Source: Streptomyces sp. P9-A4
GTDB lineage: Bacteria > Actinomycetota > Actinomycetes > Streptomycetales > Streptomycetaceae
Assembly: GCF_036634195.1 (NCBI RefSeq)
Contig: NZ_JAZIFY010000001.1
Coordinates: 6,644,501-6,708,500 of the forward strand
Reading direction: 5' to 3'
Length of the DNA stretch: 64,000 bases
The position numbers were made by a program, and so were the translations under genes. Positions 39,789-49,334 of the stretch are shown here, piece by piece. Position 1 is the stretch's first letter, and each line of letters begins with the position of its first letter. The notes under the pieces are model-generated. The model made no database searches. It was not told the DNA's origin and saw only the letters and a list, made by a program, of their open reading frames with translations.

Positions 39789-40713
39789 CGGACCGGCTCG
39801 CCCGGCCGGATGACCAACCGCCCAGCTCCGTCGGGCGGTTGGTGATGATCCCGTCCACCCCGAGCGCGTCCAGGGCCTTCCAGCGGGCCGGGGTGTCGAC
39901 CGTCCAGACGTTCACGGCCACACCCGCCGCGTGCAGTTCGCCGACCAGACCCGGACGGGTGGTGAGCGCGGCGTCCGCGACGTTGTACGCGGAGAGGCCC
40001 AGCTCCCCGGCGAGCGCGACCGGGTCGGCGTCGAGGGTGCCGCGCAGCAGACCGAGCGGCAGCTCCGGCGCCAGCTCGTGGACGTACCGCAGGGACGGGA
40101 TGTCGAAGCTCTGGACGAAGACCCGCCCGGTCATGTCCTGCTCACGGACCTCCCTGACGATCCGGGCCACCTCGGCGTGGCTGTGGCGGCCCTTGATCTC
40201 CAGGAGCAGCTTCCCGCCGCGCTCCCGGAGGTCCGCCAGCTGCGCGGCGAGCGTCGGGACGCGGGCGCCGGCGTAGGCCGGGGCGAACCAGGAACCGGCG
40301 TCCAGGGCGTCCAGCTGGGCGGCGGTCAGCGAGCGGACCGGGCCGGTGCCGTCGGTCGTCCGGTCGACGGTCGTGTCGTGCAGGATGTACGGCACGCCGT
40401 CCTTGCTGGGCTGGACGTCGTTCTCGATCCAGACGGCCCCGCCCCGGCGGGCCACCTCGTCGGAGACCAGGGTGTTCTCGGGGGCCGCCGAGGGGGCGCC
40501 CCGGTGGGCGATCACCGTCAGGGGCGCCCCGGGCGCGCGCAGCCAGGGACTCGCCGGTGTAGTGGCGCGCACCACCGGGCGGGGCGCGGACCCCGCCTGC
40601 GGAGCGGCGACGGCGAACGCGGTCGCGAGCCCCGCCACGGCGGTGGCCCCGGCGACCAGGCCGAGGGTCCGGCGCCGGCGGAACCGGGGGGCGGGCTGGT
40701 GAGCGTCTCTCAT
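39778..40713 (-). CDS. Exported glycerophosphodiester phosphodiesterase
   Basis: A roughly 311-aa phosphodiesterase (GDPD, TIM barrel) that splits glycerophosphodiesters to glycerol-3-phosphate. Catalytic motifs are VIAHRGAPSAAPENT and WIENDVQPSKDGVPYILHD, with KLLLEIKG later. The N-terminus has a run of arginines before a long hydrophobic stretch (FRRRRTLGLVAGATAVAG), suggesting Tat or Sec export. ATG at 40713 is favoured over GTG at 40722; neither has a strong ribosome site. Confidence 0.9.
   Translation of the reverse strand: MRDAHQPAPRFRRRRTLGLVAGATAVAGLATAFAVAAPQAGSAPRPVVRATTPASPWLRAPGAPLTVIAHRGAPSAAPENTLVSDEVARRGGAVWIENDVQPSKDGVPYILHDTTVDRTTDGTGPVRSLTAAQLDALDAGSWFAPAYAGARVPTLAAQLADLRERGGKLLLEIKGRHSHAEVARIVREVREQDMTGRVFVQSFDIPSLRYVHELAPELPLGLLRGTLDADPVALAGELGLSAYNVADAALTTRPGLVGELHAAGVAVNVWTVDTPARWKALDALGVDGIITNRPTELGGWSSGRASRSATG
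39813..39843 (+). terminator. Hairpin inside the opposing GDPD gene
   Basis: Perfect 11-bp stem ACCAACCGCCC / GGGCGGTTGGT with a 9-nt loop, 25 nt past the stop of the rightward CU044_5270-type gene. It therefore lies within the last codons of the convergent GDPD gene (TNRPTELGG region). Confidence 0.5.
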
Positions 40714-40777
40714 TCCCGACACTTTAGAGGGCGCACCGCCGACCGGGGCGGAGCGCCGGTGCGTGCGACGGTGGCGT

Positions 40778-40915
40778 GTGAGGCAGCCGCTCGACCCTGG
40801 CCAGCGAGTGACCGGCCTGCGTCCGGGGGCTCAGCGGCTCGGCCGTCAAGGCAGGCGCACGGTGGAAGGCTTCGGCGGCGTCTACGTCATCGGCTACCGC
40901 GTGGTCGACATCTGA
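40778..40915 (+). other. Possible short open frame or gene relic (45 codons)
   Basis: A GTG-initiated frame ending in TVEGFGGVYVIGYRVVDI and a TGA, followed 22 nt later by a strong hairpin. The end looks protein-like, the start does not. It may be the 3' remnant of a lost gene that has kept its terminator. No homolog recognised. Confidence 0.25.
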
Positions 40916-40937
40916 CCGTCGCCCACACCGTGAAGCA

Positions 40938-40966
40938 GGGCCGCGCCGGTTCGTCCGGCGCGGCCC
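40938..40966. terminator. Strong hairpin between bglC and GDPD
   Basis: Perfect 12-bp stem GGGCCGCGCCGG / CCGGCGCGGCCC with a TTCGT loop. It lies 42 nt past the bglC stop (leftward), a good end point for the ceb operon, and also follows the short rightward open frame. Confidence 0.7.
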
Positions 40967-41007
40967 TCCCGCGTGTGTGCGGCGCGGCCCTCCCGCGGGT
41001 GCGGCGG

Positions 41008-42450
41008 TCAGGCGCCGTCGGGGGCGTGCAGCTCGCCCGACCTCGCCACCCGCGCGTACCAGCGGGCGCTGGACTTCGGGGTCCGCTCCAGGGTGTCGTA
41101 GTCCACCCGCACGGCGCCGAAGCGCTTCCCGTAGCCGTACGCCCACTCGAAGTTGTCGAGCAGGGACCACAGGAAGTAGCCGCGTACGTCGACCCCGTCC
41201 GAGAGCGCCCGGTGGACGGCCTCCAGGTGCGCGTGCACATACGCGGCGCGCTCCGGATCGTGCACCGAGCCGTCCGGGCCGACCACGTCCTCGTACGCCG
41301 CCCCGTTCTCGCTGATCACCAGCGGGAGCTGCGGATACGCCTCCGACACCCGGGTCAGCAGGTCGTACAGGGCGCTCGCGTCGACCGGCCAGCCCATCGC
41401 CGTCCGCTCGCCCGGCGCCCGGTGGAAGGCCACGTCGTCCGCGCCGGGCCACGGCGAGTGTTCGCTGTTCCCGTGCCCGTCGTCCTGCGGCTTCTCCGCC
41501 CCCTCGGGTACGCGGGAGACCAGGGTCGGCGTGTAGTAGTTGATCGCCAGCAGGTCCAGCGGCTGCCCGGCGGTCGCGGTGTCGCCGTCCTTGACGAAGG
41601 ACCAGTCGGTCACCCGCGCCGTGTCCCGGATCAGGTCCTCCGGGTAGGCGCCCTCCAGCATCGGGCCCAGCCAGATCCGGTTGCCGACGGCGTCGATCCG
41701 GCGGGCCGCGTCCCGGTCCTCGTCGGAACCGGTCAGCGGGCGGACCTCGTGGAGGTTGAGCGAGACGGCGAGCTGCCGGTCGGCGGGGAGCGCGGAGCGC
41801 AGGGCCCGGACCGCGAGACCGTGCCCGAGGTTGAGGTGGTGCGCGGCGCGCAGGGCGGCCACCGGGTCGGTGCGGCCCGGGGCGTGCACCCCGGAGCCGT
41901 AGCCCAGGAAGGCGCTGCACCAGGGTTCGTTGAGGGTGGTCCAGCGGGTCACCCGGTCGCCGAGGGCGTCGGCGACGATCCCCGCGTACTCGCCGAACCG
42001 CTCGGCCGTCGAGCGCTCCGGCCAGCCGCCCGCGTCCTCCAGCTCCTGCGGCAGGTCCCAGTGGTAGAGGGTGAGGGCGGGCTCGATCCCGGCGGCGAGC
42101 AGCTCGTCGACGAGCGCCCGGTAGAAGTCCAGGCCCTTCTGCACGGCCGGACCGCGCCCGGTGGGCTGCACCCGGGACCAGGAGACGGAGAACCGGTAGG
42201 CGTTCAGACCGAGTTCGGACATGATGCGGACGTCCTCGCGGAACCGGTGGTAGTGGTCCACGGCCACGTCGCCGGTGTGGCCCTCGAAGACCTTGCCGGG
42301 AGTGCGCGAGAAGGTGTCCCAGATGGACGGGGTGCGGCCGTCCTCCGCCGCCGCTCCCTCGATCTGGTACGCGGCGGTCGCGGCGCCCCAGAGGAAGCCG
42401 GACGGGAACGAACGGGTGGCGGTGAGCGGCCGGGTATCGGACGCGGTCAT
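41008..42450 (-). CDS. bglC: GH1 beta-glucosidase (cellobiase)
   Basis: A 480-aa cytoplasmic family 1 glycoside hydrolase that splits imported cellobiose to glucose. The acid/base glutamate is in [11 protein letters not shown] and the nucleophile in [12 protein letters not shown]; the N-terminal [15 protein letters not shown] is the family signature. No signal peptide. It is the last gene of the ceb operon, 68 bp after cebG, with a diverged CebR box just before its ATG at 42450. The order cebE-cebF-cebG-bglC matches the known Streptomyces cellobiose locus, which supports the symbol. Confidence 0.95.
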   Translation of the reverse strand: MTASDTRPLTATRSFPSGFLWGAATAAYQIEGAAAEDGRTPSIWDTFSRTPGKVFEGHTGDVAVDHYHRFREDVRIMSELGLNAYRFSVSWSRVQPTGRGPAVQKGLDFYRALVDELLAAGIEPALTLYHWDLPQELEDAGGWPERSTAERFGEYAGIVADALGDRVTRWTTLNEPWCSAFLGYGSGVHAPGRTDPVAALRAAHHLNLGHGLAVRALRSALPADRQLAVSLNLHEVRPLTGSDEDRDAARRIDAVGNRIWLGPMLEGAYPEDLIRDTARVTDWSFVKDGDTATAGQPLDLLAINYYTPTLVSRVPEGAEKPQDDGHGNSEHSPWPGADDVAFHRAPGERTAMGWPVDASALYDLLTRVSEAYPQLPLVISENGAAYEDVVGPDGSVHDPERAAYVHAHLEAVHRALSDGVDVRGYFLWSLLDNFEWAYGYGKRFGAVRVDYDTLERTPKSSARWYARVARSGELHAPDGA

Positions 42451-42451
42451 A

Positions 42452-42465
42452 GGAGAGCGCTCCCA
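42452..42465. promoter_or_regulatory. Diverged CebR box before bglC
   Basis: GGAGAGCGCTCCCA matches the CebR consensus TGGGAGCGCTCCCA at 12 of 14 positions. It abuts the bglC start codon, where bound repressor could block bglC translation or read-through transcription. Confidence 0.7.
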
Positions 42466-42518
42466 ACGCGGGTACGGGGTAGGGACGTTCGGTACGGAGA
42501 AGGCATCGGCGCGGCCGG

Positions 42519-43454
42519 TCAGCTCTTCACGGCGCCGGCCGTGATGCCGCCGACGATGTGCTTGCCGAGGAAGGCGAAGACGAGCAGCAGCGGAACGGTG
42601 GACAGCAGGGCGCCGGTCAGCACGACGGCCTGGTCCACTGTGTGGTTGCCCGCGCCCAGCCCGGCGAGCGCCACCTGAAGGGTGGGGTTGCCGTCCGGGG
42701 TGAGCGCGATGAAGGGCCAGAAGAAGTCGTTCCACGCCTGGACGAAGACCAGCATGCCCAGGACTGCCATGGCGGGCCGCGCCACCGGGAAGACCACGTG
42801 CCAGATGATCCGGAGACTGTGCGCGCCGTCCATCCGGGCCGCCTCGACCAGTTCGACCGGCAGCGCCTCGACGAGGAACTGCCGCATGAAGAACACACCG
42901 AAGGCGGCGACGAGCGAGGGCAGCACGACCGACTGGAGCTGGTCGACCCAGCCGAGGTCGGTGACGATCTGGTAGAGCGGGATGACGCTCAGCTGGGGCG
43001 GGATCGTCATGGTGGCGACCACGAGCGACAGCAGCAGGCCCCGGCCGCGGAACGGCAGCTTGGCGAAGGCGAAGCCCGCGAGCGTGGAGAACAGGACGGT
43101 GGACACGGCCACCAGGCTCGCCACGATCGTCGTGTTGACCAGCGCCGCGCCCATGTCGACCTGGTTCCAGGCGAACGTGAGGTTGTCCAGGAGGCGGGAG
43201 CCCGGCAGCAGCGGCGCCGGCGCCTCCACCACCCGCTCGCCGGTGTGCGAGGCCGCGACCACGTTCCAGTACAGCGGGAAGAGCGAGACCACGGCGGCGA
43301 CGACCAGCAGGACGTACGTCAGGGGTCCGGCGTGGTGCTGCCGGCCGGCCGACTGACGGAGCCGGCGTCCGGGCGACCGGCGGGAGCGCCGGCCCGGCGT
43401 GGCGTTTCCGGGCGCCTGGAGCGCCGGGCTCGGTGTGTCGAGTGTGCGGGCCAT
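42519..43454 (-). CDS. cebG: Cellobiose ABC transporter permease
   Basis: A 311-aa inner-membrane permease of the carbohydrate ABC type (MalG-like) with six helices. The EAA loop that docks the ATPase is [20 protein letters not shown]. It pairs with CebF. No ATPase gene is present; in Streptomyces the shared MsiK protein usually supplies it. ATG at 43454 is 4 bp after the cebF stop. Confidence 0.93.
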   Translation of the reverse strand: MARTLDTPSPALQAPGNATPGRRSRRSPGRRLRQSAGRQHHAGPLTYVLLVVAAVVSLFPLYWNVVAASHTGERVVEAPAPLLPGSRLLDNLTFAWNQVDMGAALVNTTIVASLVAVSTVLFSTLAGFAFAKLPFRGRGLLLSLVVATMTIPPQLSVIPLYQIVTDLGWVDQLQSVVLPSLVAAFGVFFMRQFLVEALPVELVEAARMDGAHSLRIIWHVVFPVARPAMAVLGMLVFVQAWNDFFWPFIALTPDGNPTLQVALAGLGAGNHTVDQAVVLTGALLSTVPLLLVFAFLGKHIVGGITAGAVKS

Positions 43455-43458
43455 GAGG

Positions 43459-44460
43459 TCAGCCCCCCAGCTTCTCGCGTTGGTGGCGGGAGACGAGCGC
43501 CTGGACGCCGCCGACGATCAGCAGGAGCAGCAGCATCACCCAGGCGATGGCCGAGGCCTGGCCCAGCGCGCCGGTCACCCAGCCCTTCTCGTACATCAGC
43601 AGGCTCAGCGTCTGGAACTGGTTGCCGCTGCCGCCGCTGATGCCGACGCTGCCGCCGTACAGCATCGGCTCGCCGAAGAGCTGGGTGGCGCCGATGCCGG
43701 AGACGACGATCGTGAAGAGGATGGTGGGCCGGATCGAGGGGATGGTGACGCTGAGGAACTGGCGCCAGCGGGAGGCCCCGTCGAGCGAGGCCGCCTCGTA
43801 CAGGTCCTGCGGCACGGCCTGCATGGCGGCCAGGTAGATCAGCGCGTTGTAGCCGGTCCAGCGCCAGGTGACGATCGTGGAGATCGCGATCTGCGCGGGC
43901 CACCGGGACGCCTCCCAGTCGACCGGGCCGAACCCGGCCACGTCGAGGAAGGTGTTGATGAGCCCGTAGTCGGTGTTGAACAGCTGGGCGAAGACCAGGG
44001 TCGCCGCCGCGATCGAGGTGGCGTACGGGGCGAGGATCGCGACCCGGAAGAAGCCGCGGCCGCGGAGCTCGTAGTTGAGCAGATGTGCCAGGCCCAGCGC
44101 CATCAGCAGCTGCGGGACGGTCGAGATGACCCCGATGGTGAAGGTGTTGAACAGCGCGTTCCAGAAGAACTCGCTGGTCGCGAGGTCGGTGTAGTTCTCC
44201 AGGCCCTTCCACCGCGCGTCGCCGCCCAGCTCCACCCGGTGGAGGGAGAGCCAGCCGGTGTAGATCAGCGGGAAGAGGCCGAAGGCGGCGAAGGTGAGGA
44301 AGAAGGGGGCGACGAAGACGTACGGGACGGCCTTGAGGTCCCAGCGGTAGAGGGTGCTGCGCAGGCCGCCGGAGGGGGCGCGGCGGTGTGGGCCGGGGGT
44401 GGAGGGCGGTGCGGGGGGCGGCGGGGAGCCGTCCGGCCGCGCCCGAACGGAGGTGGCCAC
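43459..44460 (-). CDS. cebF: Cellobiose ABC transporter permease
   Basis: A 333-aa MalF-like permease with six membrane helices and the EAA loop QDLYEAASLDGASRWRQFLS. The first 35 residues are proline-rich and cytosolic. GTG at 44460; a hairpin separates it from cebE. It forms the membrane channel with CebG. Confidence 0.93.
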   Translation of the reverse strand: MATSVRARPDGSPPPPAPPSTPGPHRRAPSGGLRSTLYRWDLKAVPYVFVAPFFLTFAAFGLFPLIYTGWLSLHRVELGGDARWKGLENYTDLATSEFFWNALFNTFTIGVISTVPQLLMALGLAHLLNYELRGRGFFRVAILAPYATSIAAATLVFAQLFNTDYGLINTFLDVAGFGPVDWEASRWPAQIAISTIVTWRWTGYNALIYLAAMQAVPQDLYEAASLDGASRWRQFLSVTIPSIRPTILFTIVVSGIGATQLFGEPMLYGGSVGISGGSGNQFQTLSLLMYEKGWVTGALGQASAIAWVMLLLLLIVGGVQALVSRHQREKLGG

Positions 44461-44502
44461 GGGGGCGTCCTTCCAGGTCGATGCGTGCGGTGGTACGGAC
44501 GG

Positions 44503-44539
44503 TGCCGGCCCGCCGCCCGGAGGCGGCGGCGGACCGGCA
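44503..44539 (-). terminator. Hairpin between cebE and cebF
   Basis: A 15-bp stem with one mismatch (TGCCGGCCCGCCGCC / GGCGGCGGACCGGCA) and a 7-nt loop, starting 11 nt past the cebE stop. In binding-protein operons such a hairpin commonly protects or truncates mRNA, so more binding protein than permease is made. Confidence 0.55.
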
Positions 44540-44550
44540 GGCGCCCCCCG

Positions 44551-45885
44551 CTACTGGTCGATCTTGTCGTCGACCAGCTTCTTGACGTTCTCCCAGGCCT
44601 TGGCCGGGTCGGTGCCCCGCTGCTCGATGTCGAGGATGCCGTTGTCGGTGAGGAAGGTCTTCACCTGGCCGTCGTAGCGGCTGATCGTGGCGGGCGTGAT
44701 GCCGGCCGCCGCGCTGGAGAAGATCCGGCCGACCGGGGTGTCACCGAAGTACGGCAGCTTCGCGTCCTGGACCGCGGACGAGGTGAGCGTGTCCTTGGAC
44801 GAGGGGATGTTGCCGTTGACCGCGAACACCTTGGCGTGCTGCGCGGGGGCGGTCAGCCAGGCGGCGAGCTCGGCGGCCTCCTTGGCGTGCTTGCCGGACT
44901 TCGGTACGGCGAGGAAGGCGCCGCCCCAGTTGCCGGCCACCGGCGGTGCGGCGATGTCCCACTTGCCCTGGTTGGCGGGGCCCGCCTGGTCCTTGATGAT
45001 GCCGGTCATCCAGCTGGGGCAGGCGACGGTGGCGAACTTCGAGTTCTTGAAGGCCGCGTTCCAGGTGCCCTTCTCGTCGAACTGGCGGAGTTTGGCGGTG
45101 AGTCCGCCCTGCGCCGCCGCGACGGCGGTGTCCCAGGCCTTCTTGACGCCGGGGCTGTTCTCCCAGTCCAGCTTGCCGTTGGCGTCGGCGTACTGCACCG
45201 GGTCGCTGGAGACGACGGCGTTGAACAGGCCGCTCGCCGAGTCGTGGAAGGAGGTGCCGGCGGGCGCGCTCTTCTGGTACGTCCTGCCGGTCTCCAGGAA
45301 CTTGCCCCAGTCGCCCGCCCACAGCTTGGCGACGGCATCGCGCTCGGTGGGCAGCTTGGCCTTGGCGAAGAGGTCCTTGTTGTAGCAGATGGCCATGGGG
45401 CCGATGTCGGTGCCGAGCCCGATGACCTTGCCGTCGTCGGTGGTCGCCTGCTTGACCTTCCAGTCGAGGAAGGCGCCGATGTCCGCACCGCCCTCCTTGC
45501 TCAGGTCCACCCACTTGCCGGCCATGGTCGGACCGGTCGCCTCGGCGATGAAGCCGACCTCGACGGCCTGGATGTCCGCGAGGCCGCTGTTGCGGGAGAG
45601 GCGCAGCTTCAGCGTGTCCCAGTACTTCTGGCCGTCGGCGACGTTCGACTCTTCGATCTTGATGTTGGGGTGGGACTTCTCGTACTCGGCGTAGAGCTTG
45701 GCGCCGGTCTTGTCGTCGTAGCCGAAGGAACCGAAGGTCCCGACCCGCAGCGTGATCTTCCCGCCGCCCGGGGCTGCGTCGTCGCTGTCGCTGCCGCAAC
45801 CGGTGAGCAGGGTCGTGCCGGTCACGACGGCGGCGACCGCCGCGACCGCCGCACGGCGTCCGCGTCTGCTGCTGGAAGTGCGCAT
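44551..45885 (-). CDS. cebE: Cellobiose-binding lipoprotein
   Basis: A 444-aa extracellular solute-binding protein (family 1). The signal peptide ends in the lipobox LLTGC with Cys30 as the lipid anchor. The mature part (ITLRVGTFGSFGYDDKTG onward) is the sugar-binding domain. ATG at 45885 has GAGGAG upstream. A perfect CebR box lies about 112 bp upstream. It delivers cello-oligosaccharides to CebFG. Confidence 0.94.
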   Translation of the reverse strand: MRTSSSRRGRRAAVAAVAAVVTGTTLLTGCGSDSDDAAPGGGKITLRVGTFGSFGYDDKTGAKLYAEYEKSHPNIKIEESNVADGQKYWDTLKLRLSRNSGLADIQAVEVGFIAEATGPTMAGKWVDLSKEGGADIGAFLDWKVKQATTDDGKVIGLGTDIGPMAICYNKDLFAKAKLPTERDAVAKLWAGDWGKFLETGRTYQKSAPAGTSFHDSASGLFNAVVSSDPVQYADANGKLDWENSPGVKKAWDTAVAAAQGGLTAKLRQFDEKGTWNAAFKNSKFATVACPSWMTGIIKDQAGPANQGKWDIAAPPVAGNWGGAFLAVPKSGKHAKEAAELAAWLTAPAQHAKVFAVNGNIPSSKDTLTSSAVQDAKLPYFGDTPVGRIFSSAAAGITPATISRYDGQVKTFLTDNGILDIEQRGTDPAKAWENVKKLVDDKIDQ

Positions 45886-45997
45886 TCCACTCTCCTCGTC
45901 CAAAGGTGGTGCTCGTTGTGCGCCAAGAGGCCCGGCCGGCTGATCGCGGCTCGGCGGCGCCCGCCAGGACCTGATGCAAGGCTGTGCGCATCCCGGA

Positions 45998-46011
45998 TGG
46001 GAGCGCTCCCA
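45998..46011. promoter_or_regulatory. CebR box upstream of cebE
   Basis: Perfect 14-bp palindrome TGGGAGCGCTCCCA, identical to the known CebR operator, 113 bp upstream of cebE in the cebE-cebR intergenic region. Confidence 0.92.
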
Positions 46012-46173
46012 CGTCGTTGCCGGAAGGTTGCTGCCTGGCGGGTGCGGGTGTCAAGACATGAACGCGGATTCGTTACCGGAAGGTTTTCCCGGGGTTTCGC
46101 GGCGCCGGGCGAGGGCGGGGCCGTCATCTCCTGAACGCATGCTCGTGGCGCGGGCGAGCCCGGTGAACTACTG

Positions 46174-46187
46174 TGGGAGCGCTCCCA
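46174..46187. promoter_or_regulatory. CebR box upstream of cebR
   Basis: A second perfect TGGGAGCGCTCCCA, 57 bp before the cebR start, implying autorepression. Its centre is 176 bp from that of the cebE box. Confidence 0.92.
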
Positions 46188-46243
46188 TCAGCCGTCGCGG
46201 CCATGGTGAGCGGCACGTTGCCTATGAGGGGAGTTCGGCGGTT

Positions 46244-47275
46244 GTGAACGGACGGCAGAACGGCAGACCGACCCTGGAGCAGGTCGCGGCCAGGGCCGGG
46301 GTCGGCCGGGGCACGGTCTCCCGGGTGATCAACGGCTCTCCCCGGGTGAGCGAGCAGACCAGAACGGCCGTCGCCAGAGCCGTCGCCGAACTCGGCTACG
46401 TCCCCAACCAGGCCGCCCGCGCCCTCGCCGGCAGCCGCACCGACGCCATCGCGCTGGTCATCCCCGAGGTCGAGGCCCGGCTCTTCGCGGAGCCGTACTT
46501 CCTCGACCTCATCCGCGGGGTGAGCGCCGAACTCGCCGACGCCGACAAGCAGTTGCTGCTCACCCTGGTCCGCAGCGAGCAGGAGCGCCAGCGCTTCGAG
46601 CAGTACCTCGCCGCCCAGCGCGTCGACGGCGTGCTGCTCGCCTCCGTCCACGGCGACGACCCGCTGCCCGACCGGATCAGGGAACTGGGCCTCCCGGTCG
46701 TCATGAACGGACGCCGCTCCGAGGCCGAGCCCGTGGCCTATGTCGACTCCGACAACATCGGCGCCGGGCGGGCGGCCGTCGCCCACCTCGTGGCGCGGGG
46801 CCGGAGCCGTATCGCCACCGTCACCGGGCCGCCCGACATGTACGTCGCCCGCGCCCGGCTCGGCGGCTACCGGGCCGGACTCGCCGAGGCCGGACTCGCG
46901 CCCGACGAGGCGCTCGTCTCGGTCGGCGACTTCACCGAGGAGGGCGGACGGCGGGCCATGCGGCTGCTGCTCGACCGCAGCCCGGACCTGGACGCCGTGT
47001 TCGCCGCGTCCGACGTGATGGCGGCGGGCGCGCGCGGGGTCCTCCGGGAGGCCGGACGGCGGGTGCCCGAGGACGTGGCCCTCGTGGGGGTCGACGACTC
47101 GGCGGTGGCGCGGCTGATGGACCCGCCGCTGACGAGCGTGCGGCAGCCCATCGAGGAGATGGGCCGCACGATGGCCCGGATGCTGATCCAGGAGATCCAC
47201 GCGAGCACGGAGGCGCCGGAGGAGCCGCGCCGGCGTGTGCTGCCCACGGAACTCATCGTGCGCGAGTCCTGCTGA
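46244..47275 (+). CDS. cebR: Cellobiose-responsive LacI-type repressor
   Basis: A 343-aa LacI-family regulator. DNA-binding domain: TLEQVAARAGVGRGTVSRVI and hinge NQAARALAG; sugar-sensing domain follows (IALVIPEVEARLFAEPYFLD). CebR releases TGGGAGCGCTCCCA sites when cellobiose binds. GTG at 46244 is chosen; a purine-rich GAGGGGAG lies 10 nt upstream. It is divergent from cebEFG-bglC, with two perfect boxes between; other boxes lie before bglC and the GH5 cellulase. Confidence 0.94.
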   Translation: MNGRQNGRPTLEQVAARAGVGRGTVSRVINGSPRVSEQTRTAVARAVAELGYVPNQAARALAGSRTDAIALVIPEVEARLFAEPYFLDLIRGVSAELADADKQLLLTLVRSEQERQRFEQYLAAQRVDGVLLASVHGDDPLPDRIRELGLPVVMNGRRSEAEPVAYVDSDNIGAGRAAVAHLVARGRSRIATVTGPPDMYVARARLGGYRAGLAEAGLAPDEALVSVGDFTEEGGRRAMRLLLDRSPDLDAVFAASDVMAAGARGVLREAGRRVPEDVALVGVDDSAVARLMDPPLTSVRQPIEEMGRTMARMLIQEIHASTEAPEEPRRRVLPTELIVRESC

Positions 47276-47281
47276 GGGCGG

Positions 47282-47420
47282 GTGCGCGTCCCGGGGCGGG
47301 CGGACGCACCGGGGTGTGGGGACGTTCCCGGGTGTGCGCACGTCCCCCGGGTGGGCGAACGTCTGCGGGGAGGGGAGAGGTACGTCCCCGGGCGTGCGTA
47401 CGCCTGCGGGCACGCGTACT
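47282..47420. repeat. Degenerate ACGTYCCCGGGYGTGCG-like repeats
   Basis: About five imperfect units of 18-23 bp, such as ACGTTCCCGGGTGTGCG, ACGTCCCCCGGGTGGGCG and ACGTCCCCGGGCGTGCG, downstream of cebR. They do not look coding. Confidence 0.5.
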
Positions 47421-47462
47421 CCTCCGGGCGGCGGGTGCGGCTCGGGCGGCGAGTGCGCCGAC

Positions 47463-47492
47463 GACCCCACGGGATCCGGATCCCGTGGGGTC
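47463..47492. terminator. Bidirectional terminator palindrome
   Basis: Perfect 30-bp palindrome, GACCCCACGGGATCC joined to GGATCCCGTGGGGTC, between cebR and the convergent GH6 gene (stop 47517). Confidence 0.8.
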
Positions 47493-47516
47493 TCCGCGCG
47501 CGGTGGCGGGGCGGGG

Positions 47517-49295
47517 TTACAGCGCCGGGTGGGCGTTCTTCATGAGCTCCTGGAACTGGGCCGAGAACCACTGGCCCGAGATCGGGGCGTCCGGCAGCGC
47601 GCCCGACATGCTGTTCCCGTTACGGGCGTTGCCCGTGTAGGTCGGGTCGCACATCCGGTCGAAGCCCTTGCCCTCGTTGTTCGGGATCTCCTTGCTGGCG
47701 CCGTCGGACTCGCCCGGGGGCTTCATCCAGACGTACGCGTCGATGCCCGCGGCCGGTGCCGCCTGGGGCCTCTCGCCGAGACCGGCGCCGGACTGGTTGC
47801 ACCAGTTGCCGAGGTGGATGCGCCGGTCGTAGCGGCCGCCGTTGACGTAGGTATCGACGCTGGTCGTCGCCCCCGCGGCGGTCGGCCGGGCGGTGCCGCC
47901 CCAGCCGTTGCGGGAGGTGTCGATCAGCATGCCGAGGTTGCTGTCGAAGCCGAGCGAGACCAGCTTGGCGCGCATCGCCTGGGCGTACGACAGTTCGTCG
48001 GTGTAGCGGTTCCAGTCGACCCACTTCGACTGGCGTACGGAGACGCCGTTGACGCTGTCGTCGATCGTGAAGTGGTCCTCCTTCAGGGCGCTGTAGTTGG
48101 CGGTGTTGACGATGAAGCCGTGGACGTTGGAGACCGTGGAGCCCTCGGCCGTGGCGGCCTGCTTGAACAGCTCGGCGGAGGGGCCGAAGTTGTCGTCCCA
48201 GCCCAGCCAGCCGTGGTGGCCGGCGTCGATGTAGTTGTAGACGTTGCCGATCGCGCCGAGCTTCTTGAGTGCGTAGCCGACGCCGGTGATGTAGTTGCCG
48301 TTGGCCTTCATGACGTCGCAGTTGGGCGTGGCCGTCGGGCGGCCCGAGACGTTGGTGACCAGGTTGGGCAGGGAGTCGATCTCGACCGTGGTGACGATCC
48401 GCAGGCCCGCGTACTTGGAGTCGGCGAGGATCGCGGCGATCGGGTCGATGTACTCGGTCTTGTAGCGGCCGATCTCGGTCGGGCCCAGCTCGCCGTTGGA
48501 GGCGAGCGCGGCGCAGTCGCGGCCGGGCAGGTTGTAGACGACCAGCTGGACGACGAGCTCGCCGGAGCCCTTCTGCCGCAGGGCCTCGTCGAGGTGGGCG
48601 CGCAGGCCCATGGAGGTGACGGAGCCGTTGATGGCGGCGATCCGGTCGAGCCAGACGCCGGTGGGCTGGCTGGAGATCCTGGTGCCGCCGGGCTCGGCCG
48701 CCGCCTTGGCGGACCACTCGGGGTTCACGTACACCTTGGCGCCGGCGTACGGGTTGTCCGCCTTGGTGCCGGCCGGAGGCGTGGTGGGCGGAGTGGTCGG
48801 CGGGGTCGTCGGGGGAGTGGTGGGCGGGGTGGTGGGAGGTGTGGTCGGGGGTGTCGTCGGGTCGGTGGCGCCGTTGCAGACGACGCCGTTCAGCTTGAAG
48901 GTGGCGGGCACGGCGTTGGTGCCGCTGTACGAGCCGTTGAAGCCGAAGGAGGTCGAACCGCCCGTGGTCAGAGTGCCGTTGTAGGAGAGGCTCTTCGCGG
49001 TGACGGCGGCGCCGGACTGGGTGATCGTGGCGTTCCAGCCCTGGGTGACCTGCTGGTTGCCCGCGTAGGACCATTCGAGGGTCCAGGAGGCCACCGGGTC
49101 ACCGGTGTTGGTGACGGTCACGTTGGTGCCGAAGCCGGTGTTCCACTGGTTGCTGATCTGGTAGTCGACCTTGCAGCCGGGGGTGGCGGCGCCGGCGGTC
49201 GCCGTGCCGAAGACGGTGGCGGTGGCGCCGGTGGCCGTGATGAGGCCGAGGGCCGCCAGGAGGGCGGTGCGGCTGGTGTTTCTGGTGCGGCTCAT
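47517..49295 (-). CDS. Secreted GH6 cellulase (cellobiohydrolase/endoglucanase) with CBM2
   Basis: A 592-aa extracellular cellulase. Residues 1-36 are a signal peptide; about 38-140 a family 2 cellulose-binding module bounded by two cysteines (GCKVDYQISNQWNTGFG to LNGVVC); about 145-175 a TTPP-repeat linker; the rest a GH6 domain. Catalytic aspartates are in VVYNLPGRDCAAL and the DSLPN region; DTSRNGWGG and AYVWMKPPGESDG are conserved. Extended loops point to the exo-acting type. It starts 39 bp after the GH5 stop, so both cellulases are likely on one CebR-controlled transcript. Confidence 0.93.
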   Translation of the reverse strand: MSRTRNTSRTALLAALGLITATGATATVFGTATAGAATPGCKVDYQISNQWNTGFGTNVTVTNTGDPVASWTLEWSYAGNQQVTQGWNATITQSGAAVTAKSLSYNGTLTTGGSTSFGFNGSYSGTNAVPATFKLNGVVCNGATDPTTPPTTPPTTPPTTPPTTPPTTPPTTPPAGTKADNPYAGAKVYVNPEWSAKAAAEPGGTRISSQPTGVWLDRIAAINGSVTSMGLRAHLDEALRQKGSGELVVQLVVYNLPGRDCAALASNGELGPTEIGRYKTEYIDPIAAILADSKYAGLRIVTTVEIDSLPNLVTNVSGRPTATPNCDVMKANGNYITGVGYALKKLGAIGNVYNYIDAGHHGWLGWDDNFGPSAELFKQAATAEGSTVSNVHGFIVNTANYSALKEDHFTIDDSVNGVSVRQSKWVDWNRYTDELSYAQAMRAKLVSLGFDSNLGMLIDTSRNGWGGTARPTAAGATTSVDTYVNGGRYDRRIHLGNWCNQSGAGLGERPQAAPAAGIDAYVWMKPPGESDGASKEIPNNEGKGFDRMCDPTYTGNARNGNSMSGALPDAPISGQWFSAQFQELMKNAHPAL

Positions 49296-49334
49296 GCGGG
49301 TGGGGATTCCTTTCGGAGGGGCCTCCGGGGGCCC

